In this document: in pieces, positions 37,640 through 50,600 of the stretch
How positions within the stretch are numbered: position 1 is the stretch's first letter
Layout: each line of letters begins with the position of its first letter
Notes under the pieces: generated by a model
Told to the model about the DNA's origin: nothing
Databases searched by the model: none
What the model saw: the letters and a program-made list of their open reading frames with translations, nothing else
Program-made: the position numbers and the translations under genes
Assembly: GCA_019914945.1 (NCBI GenBank)
Contig: CM034105.1
Location: forward strand, 4,154,001-4,218,000
Direction: 5' to 3'
DNA length: 64,000 bases
Source: Typha latifolia
Taxonomy: Eukaryota > Streptophyta > Magnoliopsida > Poales > Typhaceae

Positions 37640-40558
37640 AGGGCATTTTTGTAAGACTATTTTCCGTAGTTTGTTCCTCCTTCTCCGAAAACTTTCTTTT
37701 TTGCAGAACAAGGACAAATGGGCCTCATTGCAAAATTCCCAACCCATTTGCAAATTGTACTCGTTTTCACATAATAGTGGTTTGCATTTATTTTCGTTTA
37801 TTTGCAATTTTAGGGATATGTTTGTTAAAAATGGAAGTTTATTAAATGGAGGTCTCGACTATTGGAAAATGTTATAATATAGTATCCGCCATGATGTCAA
37901 ATTCGCCACCAACTACTTTGATTTGAACCTTCACATCAAAGAGTTGGTAACAAGGGTGGGTCTTGCTGTACCTGCTCAATGATGAGAACTGAGGCTAAAT
38001 AATTTATTTAATATTGTTAAAGCTCTATTATCAATTAAGCATATTTTATAATCCTGAGTCCTGATGCCCCAACTAAAAATTAATTAATTTCATTTAATTT
38101 TTTAATTTATAATAATAGATTCTAGTATGTAAATTATGTATATTTCTACTATAATAAATAAAATATTTATTAATAATAGAAAATATATGCACTTAGTTTT
38201 CATATCATTTAAATCCAGGTATGGTTAAACTGGATGATCACCTAATCTCAATTCAATACGAAGTACTCTCTTGGTGAGAAATTTAGTCAACATTCATCTT
38301 ATGAGCATGTGACCGCGACATGTGGACATCACATGCTACATTAAAAAAAAATTAAAGGGAAATTTACCTACTATAACGCTATGCTTTAAATGACTAATAT
38401 TTTTACTATTTATAAATCGAGTCTTATAATTTATTAAATATATATAAGAAATATTTTAAGTTAAATTTAAATTATTTTTAGTATAACTTAGTTGAGAGTA
38501 TTTTTTTTATAATTCTTTTAGTATAATTAATTTAATTTAGAGATTTAATTAAATTTAACTTAATAAATTCAGGCTAAATCCGATCATGCCCACCAATGGG
38601 CAAATGGCTGCTCCTTGTTGTTGCCATTGGTGGAGGGAGACATGCATTTCTTGTTCAGTACAAGATAGACCAATTAGGAGCTTTAAATATCTCCCCTTTT
38701 TTTATGTCCCTCTAATGGGTGAGCAAGCATATGCATAGGCACAAGAAAGGTTGGTGAGATCTTTAAATTTATGGAGAATTTTGGTTTGTTACTTGGTACA
38801 ATGCCCACATTTGATTTAGATTGGATTGGTAGGAGGAGGGTTGTTGGATTGACACACTACCAAAGTAAACAAGGTTTTGGTATCTTGTCCATTCATTGGG
38901 CCCATCACTTTGAATTCCCACTAATCCTTTGGCTTTAAACTAGAAATAGGAGATCTTAAAGTCCCCAGGCTATTTCAATTTTTATGTTTATGATGTTGGT
39001 CTGGATAGCGATGGAGTTGCAAGTTAATCTTATATCTTTTGTGCTTGTGTTATAGGCTTATTGCTCGTGTCTCAAGCTATCAAATTATGTCCTCAATTAA
39101 ATGTTCTTAATAAGTTTGTACTCTATTTTTAATTTTGTATTTAGATATATGCTATTTATTGTTAAAGGGATCAAAATTTAACTGTATATTAACCTTTATT
39201 AGTATGCATACAAAAGCAAGGATCTAATCAGCATATGCACCATGGAAGTATGATATGTATGCATGACAATGGTGACCTCAGATGGACAGTGTATATATAA
39301 TATATGTGATTCATTAAGTTGGATAAAGACAATGTTTGGAGCCTCCATGAAGTTTATTAATGTTGCCTATAATATAACTAGGATGTCATATGTACTGGGA
39401 TTAATTTCAACCTATAAACATGGCTAGCTTACATACACCTATTATCTTCTCTAAAGTAGGAAAATTAATGTTTTGGATTATTTGTAGCGTCTCTTTAAAT
39501 AATAAGCAGGATGACATATGTGATAAGTTTGTAGCTTACATAGTTAATTAATTACCTTGTTCTTGTCATTATTATACTTTTAACTCCACTAATACTTATT
39601 AGTTTTCTATTGTATTTATTTGTATTGTAAGTCAGTAACACATCCTAATCATCATCAATCTCACCGACCTATAGTATTTGCCACATATTTAGGACATCAT
39701 AATCATGGGAAAAATACATAAATTAATATAAATCTGCATACATTTGGAGAAGAAATAATATGCTCATAATTCAGAACTACAAATCTACAAAATTGGAGTA
39801 CGATATTCCATTTAGAAAAAAAAATTAAAATATGACATGAGTACATGACAAAAGTACATGGCAATGTCAACACGAATCCAAATTAAATATGTATGATATC
39901 CTACTAGTACTACAAATCCAAGTTCGACACATGAACTCGGGCTACATATTATAATGGTAAAATAAGATTAGGGAGTTAGTATTGATAATGACAATAAGTA
40001 AAAATATTAATCAACTCAATAAGAAAATGATAAAATATCAACTATCCTAGAAATGTAGATTATTAATTTATAGACTTTGAAAGTCTCATTAAAAATATTC
40101 TTCATAGTAAAGGAATTGCCTACAAGTTTGATTTAAACCAAAATAAAGTATCAAATTTCTCCAAACTAATCAACATGAACTGAAACGCACCTTTCGTTAG
40201 TTTTTCCATACATTTAAGAAGTAAATATTTTGGGAGAACGAGAAAAAGAAAAGAAAAAAAAATTAAAGTTTAGGGAGCATAACAGGAGAATAGGAAATTT
40301 GATAGTTTCCAACTTGAAATTTGTTCAAGTTTATTGCTTATCTGCTTATTTGAACAAAAACTTCAGATGTCAAGGCAATGAACATTTCTATCACTTGCCT
40401 CTATCCTTTTCCTTATACACTTTACGGTTTACACTTGTTTCTTTGAACACATTTTCCAAGTTGAAAAAAGTAAAAGAAAATGTCGGTTTACAATTATCTT
40501 CAAAACATGAAGCCTAAGTGATGCCAAAGATAATTTCTCAATAAGAATATAAGAATAG

Positions 40559-40600
<42 letters not shown>
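37640..40600. other. AT-rich intergenic region
   Basis: No gene seen. A patch at about 39240-39350 (around gacctcagatggacagtgt) resembles 47930-48030 just upstream of the third TED6/7-like copy, so the duplicated unit once reached this far. A long AT microsatellite ends the stretch. Confidence 0.55.
40561..40600. repeat. (AT)n microsatellite
   Basis: Forty bases of perfect AT. Confidence 0.95.
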
Positions 40601-40604
<4 letters not shown>

Positions 40605-41207
40605 TATCCGGTACTGTATTTATATTTATTATTCAACTCCTGTATTTTTATCTAAACTATCAACAAAATATAACTCCTTGTCATTAGTTTTGTTAAGTAT
40701 CGGTTACCATATTGATGAGTTAAGATAAGTATAGATATAAAATAACCATAATACACAGAGTAAAATATTTTAGGTCAACTAGATTTAAAAATCAAATTAG
40801 AGGTTTTTAAGTATTTTTATTTTTATTTTTAAAAATAAAAAATATTTTCTATTTCATTAATGATTTGTGGGATAAAATTTATTCAATGTATTTTTGACAT
40901 ATTAAAAGCAAAATAGAGTCATGGAATGATAAATATTCATATGATAATATATAAATGATAATAAAATTAAAAGGCAGAATATATTTTTATACATTTTTTA
41001 AACTTTCATTAAGAACAAATAACGCACACTGTTACCTGAGAAGAATAGGAGAGGAGAAAGAGAAAATGGAAGATTAAAGATTCCACTCATCAAAGCATTT
41101 TGTATAAGATTAAAACTTCTAACTTAAAGATGATGCAAACTTAAACAGTGAGTTCTCTCATCCAACTCCAAGCTGTCCACTGACATGTACGTATCACAAC
41201 AATCCTC

Positions 41208-41218
41208 CTTCAAAGCAA
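41208..41218 (+). promoter_or_regulatory. TERE-like element upstream of TED6/7-like copy 1
   Basis: CTTCAAAGCAA fits the tracheary-element regulating consensus CTTNAAAGCNA exactly. It lies about 160 bases before the start codon and 85-95 bases before the TATA-like TACAAATA at 41304-41311. Copies 2, 3 and 4 have ATTCTAAGCAA at the matching place, which breaks the consensus at two positions. Confidence 0.5.
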
Positions 41219-41368
41219 TGTATTGTTTGTAAGCATCCCTCTCCAAAGCCTTAGCATGGGAGCCAAGTCATCAGCACTCAAACCTAATCATCATTTCCCT
41301 CCTTACAAATACCACCACACACCCCATTCCATGCTCTTCATCCAATTAATCCTCTTCAAACGCAAACA

Positions 41369-42130
41369 ATGTCTGGCTTCCTTCCTCCAATGTCTTCTCC
41401 ACCTCCTTTCCCATTTCGCCGCCCTCCGCCGCCACCCACATTGCCGATTAGGGCTCCCCCTCCACCGGGAAAGACCCCGCCACCACCGCCTACACCCTCC
41501 CCACCGATGAGGGCCCCGCCGCCTCCCCAAAGGATGGCACCGCCACCGCCGCCAATTAGAGCACCGCCTCCACCGCCGATAAGAGCACCGCCACCACCGC
41601 CGCCGATAAAAGCACCGCCACCACCGCCGCCGAGAAGGGCACCGCCGCCACCACCTCCACCGAGAAGGGCACCGCCACCGCCACCGCCGAAAAGGGCACC
41701 ACCTCCGCCGCCAGTTAGAGCACCGCCGCCGCCGCGGCGAAATATGGCGCCGCCGCCACCGACGCCATTCCGCCCCCCTACGCCCGCAATTACACCTCCA
41801 TCGCCTTCCCCGCCAAGCCCGGACCACACGGCCATCATCGTAGTCTTCGCCACGCTCGGCGGACTGCTCCTCCTCGCCTTACTCGGAGCTGCCATATTTT
41901 GCTTCCTCAAGAAGAAGAAGCAGAAGAAGCTGATCAAAGAGGATGAGCTGGTGAACGTAGAAGACCACATTCGCGTCCACGAGACTATAGTTCCAGGCCC
42001 CCATGGGCAAAAGCTAGTAGGTCTATCCGTGGACGAAGACATCAAAGTGCAGGAAGTGATGAAGAAGAAGGAGTTGGTCGGGGAAGCGTCTCGAATGCGT
42101 TCTGCTACTAATTGGGCGAATCGCAACTAA
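41369..42130 (+). CDS. TED6/TED7-like proline-rich membrane protein, copy 1
   Basis: Single-exon gene of 253 aa. Residues 1-153 are a proline-rich domain made of repeated (R/K)APPPPP units. Residues 154-178 are one membrane span (AIIVVFATLGGLLLLALLGA), followed by a basic FLKKKKQKK stop-transfer and a charged cytosolic tail with KEDELVNVEDHIRVHETI, GPHGQKLVGLSVDEDI and VGEASRMRSATN. This plan and the tail wording (EDELV.VEDH..V.E..V.GPHG....LSV.ED) resemble Arabidopsis TED6/TED7, plasma-membrane proteins tied to secondary-wall cellulose synthase in xylem vessels. There is no cleavable signal peptide; the proline-rich part is expected outside the cell. The start is fixed by the MSGFLPP beginning shared by three of the four copies. 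Compared with the others it has an extra RRNMAPPPPT unit before the membrane span. Confidence 0.85.
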   Translation: MSGFLPPMSSPPPFPFRRPPPPPTLPIRAPPPPGKTPPPPPTPSPPMRAPPPPQRMAPPPPPIRAPPPPPIRAPPPPPPIKAPPPPPPRRAPPPPPPPRRAPPPPPPKRAPPPPPVRAPPPPRRNMAPPPPTPFRPPTPAITPPSPSPPSPDHTAIIVVFATLGGLLLLALLGAAIFCFLKKKKQKKLIKEDELVNVEDHIRVHETIVPGPHGQKLVGLSVDEDIKVQEVMKKKELVGEASRMRSATNWANRN

Positions 42131-42599
42131 GTTGTTGAGCTAGCTTGGACCATTGGATTCTACTGCTGCATGTTCTTTGTGTTGTTGTGATGAACAATAA
42201 GTGTTGACTATTTGAACCGCTAGTAGTACGTATGTCTGCCTACGTCTGCATGCATGGCAGGCATTGTTTGCCATTGTTTTAATTGTATTCAATTTATGCT
42301 CTTTGATTTGTCATATACTCCATTCATTATTACCAAGATGAATAAGAACAAGAATATGCTCGATTTCAGTGGACATACGAATCTCCCTACTTCACAGGTA
42401 GTTGCTGAACTAATTAATTCATTTCTCTATTTGAGTTTGGGTTCATTCTTGGCGCATAAACCAGTGATGTCAGGCTTTGAGGTTTATATAATGGTGTTCT
42501 TGTCATTGTTGGTCAGCCAAGTCCAAGATATGTTGCTTTCTTTTGACAAAAGGAGTTTTTAAATAAATACTCTATATTTTCATAAGTTTTTAATATCGT

Positions 42600-44030
42600 C
42601 CTATTTTGAGGATTTTGTAACAGTAGAATTTGTATATAACATTCTACTGTTGTTTTGACTAACTACAGTTAATTATAATATATAGTTTTTGTAACTCTAC
42701 TTATTAAATTATTAAGATACTATTAAAAATTTCTACCCTTACCCAAATTAACTAAACTCTTTCTAAGTCAATGTCATTACCCTAGGTCGCCCCAACAAAT
42801 GAAAGATCTCTCGCAAATTTTATATCTCTACCTTTCCTCACAAAGGGTAATTGAGGTATTTTAAAAATCATTTGTAGTATCCTAATGGTTTGAATGATAT
42901 ATTTTTATTTGAAAATGGTTAGATTTAATTAATTTAGAATATCATATAAAAATTATAAAAAAATAAGGTATCGAGATACAGAATCCTCAAATATGATGTG
43001 TTAATTAAAAATTAATTAAAATATTATTATTTATAAAAACTATTTTTATATAATAATATGCTAGGCAAAAAAAGCTAGCTCTCTCCTACATATAAATTCA
43101 AAATAGGCCAACCCACTTATGAATCATATCACAATAGATCAAAATCATATGCATGTTATACTCTAGAGAAAAATATACTAAATATTAACCCCAATATCTA
43201 TGAGAGGGATACAGAACTATAATCTCTGTTACAAGCCAGTAAAACCTGACATGTCAGCCTAGTGAAGTATTTTAGCTTGTGTTATAAAACTTGACTAATG
43301 AGAGATGATTATGTTTAAGCATTAAGCTCTCTCCCTCTCTCTCTAAAATTAAATGAGATGGAGTAGCACATTATCTCACTTACCAAAAGATAATCCTACG
43401 AAATAGAGTTAGTTATATATAAACCCATAAATTATGACTATTTTTTTTTGTTGATATATAGACTTTCTTTTGTTAGATTTTTGTTATATTTTATATTAAT
43501 AAGTTATCACGTACAAATCACATGAGTTCTTCGAGAAATTTACCCTTATATATTGGAATGGAAAAGACTTGATAAGAAAATTTAATTTATCAAAATATTT
43601 TTTCTTTTCAAAGGGGATTTTGGACTTTTCAATTTTTTCATCTAGTCCAAGGGAATCTATGTCTTACAAACAAAAAGTTCAGGGGAGAGAGGTTGAAGGT
43701 ATTAGAACAAAGGTGATAGTTTATTTTGTTTAAGTACAATTGTCCCTAAAAATAACTATGGTTAATTATATTTTAGCTCCCTGTGGATTGCCTAAATTTT
43801 ATAGTACTTTTAATTTCAACACTTAACTCTCATGCAATCTTGATTAAAGTGGAATTGTTAACTTTTTTTGTTGTCATATTTAACTAAACCAAAGATTGAA
43901 TTGAAGATCCTTATTAGAGACAAAGTTGTAAATAATTTTAGAATTTTTTTTAATATTTTAGATGGCAAAATTATGACAAAAGTATGCATATGTTTAATAT
44001 ATTTATCACTTACACCGTGTCATTTAACTC
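42600..44030. other. AT-rich spacer between copies 1 and 2
   Basis: No gene seen. The part after 43700 is the upstream portion of the duplicated unit. Confidence 0.6.
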
Positions 44031-45025
44031 CCCTGCATGTGTTGCCTAAAATACAAAAAAATATCTATCATTAGTTTTGTTAATTATCAGTTACCATATA
44101 GACGAGTTAAGATAATTATAAATAAAAAATAACTGTAATACCCATGAATAAGTTTCTTTAGGTTAAGAGTAGTAATAACATAGAACTATATTTAAAAGTC
44201 AATTGAGGGATATTTTAAATATTTTTTAATAATAAAAAAGTATTCTCTAATCAATTAATCATTGTTAGAGTAAAATTAATCCATAGTATTTTCAGACACT
44301 AAAAGCAAAATGCAGAGGTTAATAATAAAATCAAAAGTGAAAATGTTTTGATACATTTTCCAAGTTTTATTAAGGATAAATTAGAGAAAAAAAAACCGAA
44401 AATGGTGGAGAAAATGTCGATCTCACCTTGAAGATTAGAGCTTTCCGCTCATCAAAAGTAGTTGGTAAAAGATTAATGTGGCGTTTGTTAATTCATATTA
44501 TATATTTATTTATAAATTATGACTCTCTTAAATATATTTTATAATCAAATGCCTACTTATACATATTTTGATCAAACCTTATATAAGTTAAGTCATGTAA
44601 CAAATTATCTATAATATTTTATCACAGATAAAATATGTGATAAAATTATGCATATTTTCTAAATATGATTATAGTATAATTAATATGTTTATTCATTATT
44701 AATAATTAAATATAAATTTTTATATAAACTTATTTAAGGTAATCATTATGTATTATAACTAAATAATAAAATGTAAGTATAATTATAGATATACTTAATT
44801 TATATTTAAAAGGTGTACATAAAATTATTCTTAAAAGAACTTACAAATTGAAGATCATGCAAACTTCAATAGCGAGTTCTCTCGTCCAAGCTGTCCACTA
44901 GCACATATCACAACAGTCATACAGTCATGATTCTAAGCAATGTTTTGTTTGTAAGCATCCCTCGATAAAGCCTTAGCATGGGAGCCAAGTCACCGGTACA
45001 CAAACCTAATAATCTTTTCTCTCCG

Positions 45026-45033
45026 TATAAATA
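45026..45033 (+). promoter_or_regulatory. TATA box of TED6/7-like copy 2
   Basis: TATAAATA lies 64 bases before the ATG. The other three copies have TACAAATA here (41304-41311, 48272-48279, 50821-50828), so only copy 2 has a canonical box. Confidence 0.55.
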
Positions 45034-45089
45034 CCATCTCACACCCCATTCCATGCTCTTCATCCAATTAATCCTCTTCAACACAAACA

Positions 45090-45824
45090 ATGTCTGGCTT
45101 CCTTCCTCCAATGTCTTCTCCACCTCCTTTCCCATTTCGCCGCCCTCCGCCGCCACCCACATTGCCGATTAGGGCTCCCCCTCCACCGGGAAAGACCCCG
45201 CCACCACCGCCTACACCCTCCCCACCGATTAGGGCCCCGCCACCTCCCCGAAGGATGGCGCCGCCACCGCCGCCAATTAGAGCACCGCCTCCACCGCCGA
45301 TAAGAGCACCGCCACCGCCGCCGCCGATAAAAGCACCGCCACCACCGCCGCCGAGAAGGGCACCGCCACCACCACCTCCACCTAGAAGGGCACCGCCACC
45401 GCCACCGCCGAAAAGGGCACCACCTCCGCCGCCAGTTAGAGCACCGCCGCCACCGACGCCATTTCTCCCCCCTCCGCCGGCAATTACACCTCCATCTCCT
45501 ACCCCGCCAAGCCCGAACCACACGGCCATCATCGTTGTCTTCGCCACGCTCGGCGGACTGCTCCTCTTCGCCTTCCTCGCAGCCGCCATCTTTTGCTTCC
45601 TCAAGAAGAAGAAGCAGAAGAAGCTGATTAAAGAGGATGAGCTGGTGAGCGTTGAAGACCAGGTTCGCATCCACGAGACTATAATTCCAGGCCCTCATGG
45701 GGAAAAGTTAGTAGGTCTATCCGTGGACGAAGACATCAAAGTGCAGGAAGTGATGAAGAAGGAGGAGTTGGTCGGGGAAGCGTCTCGAATGCGTTCTGCT
45801 ACTAATTGGACGAATCACGACTAA
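45090..45824 (+). CDS. TED6/TED7-like proline-rich membrane protein, copy 2
   Basis: Single exon, 244 aa. The proline-rich domain (1-144) starts with MSGFLPPMSSPPPFPFRRP and repeats APPPPP units separated by RR, IR, IK, KR or VR. The membrane span covers about 145-169 (AIIVVFATLGGLLLFAFLAA) and ends in FLKKKKQKK. The 75-residue tail is the most changed of the four: VSVEDQVRIHETIIPGPHGEK instead of VNVEDHIRVHETIVPGPHGQK, and a final NWTNHD. These are conservative changes in a full-length tail, so it looks functional. It lies 3.7 kb after copy 1 on the same strand. Its promoter differs from copy 1: it has a canonical TATA box but not the intact TERE-like site. The role in vessel secondary-wall synthesis is inferred from TED6/TED7. 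Confidence 0.85.
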   Translation: MSGFLPPMSSPPPFPFRRPPPPPTLPIRAPPPPGKTPPPPPTPSPPIRAPPPPRRMAPPPPPIRAPPPPPIRAPPPPPPIKAPPPPPPRRAPPPPPPPRRAPPPPPPKRAPPPPPVRAPPPPTPFLPPPPAITPPSPTPPSPNHTAIIVVFATLGGLLLFAFLAAAIFCFLKKKKQKKLIKEDELVSVEDQVRIHETIIPGPHGEKLVGLSVDEDIKVQEVMKKEELVGEASRMRSATNWTNHD

Positions 45825-46859
45825 GTTTTTGAGCTGGCTTCGAACCTTGGATTCCACTGCTGCGTGTTTGTGTTGTTGTGATGAACTATGAGGGTTGACT
45901 ATTTGAGCTGGTCCGTACGTACGTATGTCTACGTGTGCATGCCTGTCAATATGTCATGCATTATTTGTCATTGATTTAAATTACAAGATGACTAAGAGTA
46001 GGTACATGGTGGTTTGTCATGCATATAGTCCATTCATTATTAGTTTATTACCATGATGAATAAGAACAAGAATATGCTCGATTTGATTGGATATATGAAT
46101 CTCCCTACTTCACAGGTAGTTACTGAACTAATTAATTCACTTCCCTATTCGATTCTGGGCTCATTCTTGGCCCAAATATGAATGATATCACGCTTTGAGT
46201 TTTATATAATGGTGTTCTGATCATTGTTGGTCCAATTAGTGCCGAGTCCAAGACATGCTAGCTTTCTTTTTATATAGGGAATTTTTCAAATAATACCCTA
46301 TATTTTCATTATTTTTATTGAGGATTTTATGTAATGGTGTTTTTTATTGAGGATTTCAAATATATAAGCTTAGTCTTCGAGGATTTTATAACAAGAACCC
46401 TACTTTCTTTTTCCTATGATTTTCATATAACATCTTACTGTTGCTTTGACAAGCTATAATTAACTATGGTATATGATTTATGAAATCTACTAATTAAATT
46501 ATAAAAACACTCTTCAAAATTCTTTCTTTACCCACATTAACTAGACCCTTTCTAAGCCAATATCTCACCTAGTCCACCCCACCAATTGAAAAACCTCACC
46601 CTAGATTTACTTTGCCTACCTTACCAAAACAAAAGAGTAATTTAGGTATTTTAGAAATTACCTGTGGTATCTTAATAGAATATTTTTTAATGATACATTT
46701 TTATTTGAAAATAGTTATGTTTAGTTAACTCGGAATGTCATATTAAATCATAAGAAAAAAAAACCTAAAACATAAATATTTTGAAAACCAAGCCAACCAT
46801 CTTAGGTCACAACAAACCTAAAACATAGACATGTTATGCTGTAGTGAAGAATCTATCAA

Positions 46860-47395
46860 ATATTCCGATCGATCGGATTCGGATACGAATTCGGATACGG
46901 ATATAATTTTTGAAAAAAATTCGGATACGGATTCGGATACTGGTCGGATATATTTTTCGAATTCGGATACGGATATCGGATATCCATTTACCCGCATATT
47001 TTTTTAAATGATTTACAATTTTTAATTTACTTATTTAAATAGTAAATATTAATATTGTTACTAATAATACGTTATATATTATTTATAGAGACTGATTTCT
47101 CTAATTTTATAAATTTGACAAACAAAAAAATTATTTGTCATAAAACTCTTAATAATTTTATATTAATTATATCTAAATAAAATATTATAATTATTTTAAA
47201 TTCAATCAATATCCATTTAAAATCCAATCTTCTATCCAAAAATTATCCGTATCCGTTTAGTTAGGATATGATTTTAAATTTTGCTATCCGTCCAATATCC
47301 GTATTCGAATCCGTATCCGGACTAAAAATATGGATCCGGATATGGGTTGATCACTATCCGATCCGTATAAGATCCGTTTTCACCCCTAAGCTTGA
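46860..47395. mobile_element. CGGATAC-repeat element, copy A
   Basis: A block rich in direct and inverted CGGATACGGAT/ATCCGTATCCG words, with GGATATCGGATATCC palindromes, closes with atccgttttcacccct. The same closing words and internal repeats occur at about 61100-61491 in an intron of FAS2. It encodes no protein. It looks like a non-autonomous transposon, of a kind I have seen as dispersed repeats in plant DNA; I cannot assign the superfamily or the exact left end. Confidence 0.55.
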
Positions 47396-47399
47396 CTCA

Positions 47400-48060
47400 A
47401 TATTAATTTCGAGCCTATTCTATAGATCAAGTTTGAATCGGCTCACTTTTGAGCGGGACTTGATCAAGCTGAATTCGAGCTGGCTCGATTATTTTGATAG
47501 CCCTAATTTTGGTGGGCTAGTGTACTTGTTTAATCTATATATCAAACAAGGTTAACCGTTTTGTTTAATTTATAAATTACAGACTCATAGTCAATCAAGA
47601 TTTAGCCTTTCTAAAAATAATAAATTTTATCAATTCAAGCATGAGCCAAGATTGAAGCTTTTAGGGTTTGTATTCTCGGTCGTAGTCCATCTAAATAAAC
47701 TCGAACATTATTTAAGAACTTGATTACCCAAATGGACCAAATTAGCTGACTAATTAATGACAAAACACATCTAAACAAGGCAATATTATATATTGTTTAT
47801 ATAATCATATGTATAAATGCATCAGGCCCACGTACCCAATAAGCCAAAGGGAATTAATTAAAAGAGAGCTTGGCGTGGTAGGAAACAGTGGCAATATGAG
47901 TAAAAACTACGCGACGGCATATATATATGGCAACAAACCAACATGGAAGCATGACAGTGGTGGCCTCAGATGGACAGTGTTAATAATATATGCAATACTG
48001 AAGACAATGTTTGGGTCCTCAATTGTTTCTTTAAAGAGAGTTAACTCAATTATCTAAGCC
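47400..48060. other. Spacer upstream of copy 3
   Basis: No gene. It contains the patch at 47930-48030 related to 39240-39350. Confidence 0.5.
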
Positions 48061-48347
48061 TACTTTTAATATCTATATGAAACTTCCAACTTAAAGATGA
48101 TGCAAACTTCAACAGTTAGTTCTCTCCTCCAACTCCAAGCTGTCCACTGGCATGCACATATCACAACAGTCTCTCATTCTAAGCAATGTAGTGTTTGTAA
48201 GCATCCCTCTCCAAAGCCTTAGCATGGGAGCCAAGTCATCAATACTCAAACCTAATCATCTTTTCCTTCCTTACAAATACCACCTCACATCCCATTCCAT
48301 CCTCTACATCCAATTCTCCATCCAATTAATCCTCTTCAACACAAACA

Positions 48348-49055
48348 ATGTCTGGCCGCCTTCCTCCAACGTCTTCTCCACCTCCTTTTCCATTTCGCCG
48401 CCCTCCGCCGCCACCCTCATTGCCGATTAGGGCTCCACCTCCACCACGAAAGACCCCGCCGCCACCGCCTACACCCTCCCCACCGATTAGGGCACCGCCA
48501 CCTCCCCGAAGGATGGCACCGCCACCGCCGCCAATTAGAGCACCGCCTCCACCGCCGAGAAGAGCACCGCCACCACCGCCGCCGAGAAGGGCACCACCAC
48601 CACCACCTCCACCTAGAAGGGCACCGCCACCGCCACCGCCGAAAAGGGCACCACCTCCGCCGCCAGTTAGAGCGCCGCCGCCACCGACGCCATTTCGCCC
48701 CCCTCCGCCGGCAATTACACCTCCATCGCCTCCCTCACCAAGCCCGGACCACACGGCCATCATCGTAGTCTTCGCCACGCTCGGTGGACTGCTCCTCCTC
48801 GCCTTCCTCGCAGCCGCCATCTTTTGCTTCCTCAAGAAGAAGAAGCAAAAGAAGCTGGTCAAAGAGGACGAGCTGGTGAACGTAGAAGACCACATTCGCG
48901 TCCACGAGACTATAGTTCCAGGCCCTCACGGGCAAAAGCTAGTGGGACTATCCGTGGACGAAGACATCAAAGTGCAGGAGGTGATGAAGAAAAAGGAGCT
49001 GGTTGGGGAATCGTCTCGAATGCGTTCTGCTATTAATGGGGCGAATCGCAGCTAA
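48348..49055 (+). CDS. TED6/TED7-like proline-rich membrane protein, copy 3
   Basis: Single exon, 235 aa, starting MSGRLPPTSSPPPFPF. The proline-rich domain (1-135) is the shortest of the first three, having lost one or two IRAPPPPP units. The membrane span is at about 136-160, followed by FLKKKKQKKLVKEDELVN. The tail is intact at 75 residues and nearly identical to copy 1 (VEDHIRVHETIVPGPHGQK, LSVDEDIKVQEVMKKKELVGE), then SSRMRSAINGANRS. The nearby upstream sequence has TACAAATA at 48272-48279 and no exact TERE-like match. It follows copy 2 by 3.3 kb; the extra length there includes the CGGATAC-repeat element. Function is inferred from the family, as for copy 1. Confidence 0.85.
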   Translation: MSGRLPPTSSPPPFPFRRPPPPPSLPIRAPPPPRKTPPPPPTPSPPIRAPPPPRRMAPPPPPIRAPPPPPRRAPPPPPPRRAPPPPPPPRRAPPPPPPKRAPPPPPVRAPPPPTPFRPPPPAITPPSPPSPSPDHTAIIVVFATLGGLLLLAFLAAAIFCFLKKKKQKKLVKEDELVNVEDHIRVHETIVPGPHGQKLVGLSVDEDIKVQEVMKKKELVGESSRMRSAINGANRS

Positions 49056-49719
49056 GTTCTTTAGCTGGCTTCGAACCTTGAATTCCACTGCGGTGTGTTT
49101 GTGTTGTTGTGATGAACTATGAGGGTTGACTATTCGTACGTACGTATGTCTACGTGTGCATGCATTATTTGTCATTGTTTTAAATGTATTCTATTTATGC
49201 GCTTTGATTTGTCGTATACTCCATTCATTATTACCAAGATGAATAAGAACAAGAATATGCTTGATTTGATTTGGTGATTTGATCGGATATGTGAATCTCC
49301 CTACTTCACAGGTAGTTTTTGAACTAATTAAATTCATTTCTCTATTTGAGTTTGGGCTCATTATTGGCCCATATATTAATTATGTCAGGCTTTGAGTTTT
49401 ATATAATGGTATTCTTCTCATTGTTGGTCGGCACTTGTTAGAAGGGTAGTTTTTCTAAAAACACCCTATTCTTTCATCATTTTTTAATATCATCCTATTT
49501 TTAAGGATTTTTTAACAGGAACACTTATTTTTTCGTATAATTTTCATATAATATTTACTGTTGCTTTGACTAACTAAGGTTAGCTATAGGATATAATTTG
49601 TGTAAAGCGACTGGTTAAATTACTAAAATACTTTTAAATATTTTCTAACCTTACCCATATTAATCAAATTCTTTCTAAATAAATGTCTTAATTAGCCCAC
49701 TCCAACAAATAAAAAAGGT

Positions 49720-50600
49720 TGATAGTTTATGTGGTTTAAGTACAATTAAGTTAATTTATATAGTTTAAGTATAATTATCCTTAAAATAACTATGGTTAAT
49801 TATACTCCTAGTGATTTCACTTAATTTTATAAATCTATAGTGTACTTTTAACTTAAGAACTTAACCCTTTCATACTATTGTAGTGCAGTATTTATTTTAT
49901 TTGTCATATTTGACTAAACTAAAGATGGAATTTGAAAAATTTTATTAGAGACAAAATTGCAAAGAATCATATAAGTTTTTTGAAGCATCTAAATAATGCT
50001 GATTATTTTTTAGATGATAAATATATGACAAAAACATACATGATTCAATATATATATTTATCATTTACGCAATATAAATTTGATATTTATTATTTGACTC
50101 CCTTGCATGTTGCCTAAAGTACCTAAAAAGATTATGCCGTCAGTTTTCTTAACTATCAATTACCATATATAAATGAGTTAAGATAATTACATATTAAAAA
50201 TAACCATGAAACCCATGAATAAGTTTTTTTTTTAGTTTAACATAAAAATAACATAGAACTACATTTAAAAGCCAAACTGAGGGATATTTTAGATACTTTT
50301 ATTTTTATTTTTTGAAACAATAAAATATCCTCTAATCCGTTAATCACTGTTAGAGTAAAATTAATCCATAGTATTTTTTAGACATTAAAATCAAAACGCA
50401 GAGGTTAATAATAAACATTCACATGGTAGAGTGTAAATGATAATAAAATAAAAGGTTAAAATGTTTTGATACATTTTCCATACTTTTATTAAGGACAAGT
50501 AACACACTGTGTTTCCCGAAAATAAAAGAAGAGGAGAGAGAGAAAAAGAAACGGAAAATGGTGGAGAAAATGTCGATCTCACCTTGAAGATTAAAGCTTC
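49720..50600. other. Upstream duplicated block of copy 4
   Basis: AT-rich, without a gene. It matches 43700-44450 over most of its length, so it is the upstream arm of the duplicated unit. Confidence 0.6.

Noticed and set aside
41331..41368. Upstream ATG before TED6/7-like copy 1, possible uORF
   Set aside because: It lies only about 27 bases after the start of the TATA-like box, so transcription probably begins at or after it. It is absent in copy 3, and its frame relative to the main start differs between copies.
41303..42126. Long minus-strand open frames rich in glycine or tryptophan/arginine opposite the proline-rich genes (also at 45068, 48326 and 50885)
   Set aside because: CCN proline codons read as GGN glycine, or as arginine/tryptophan codons, on the other strand. 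The frames are mirrors of the repeat, and the plus-strand frame has a membrane span and a conserved tail.
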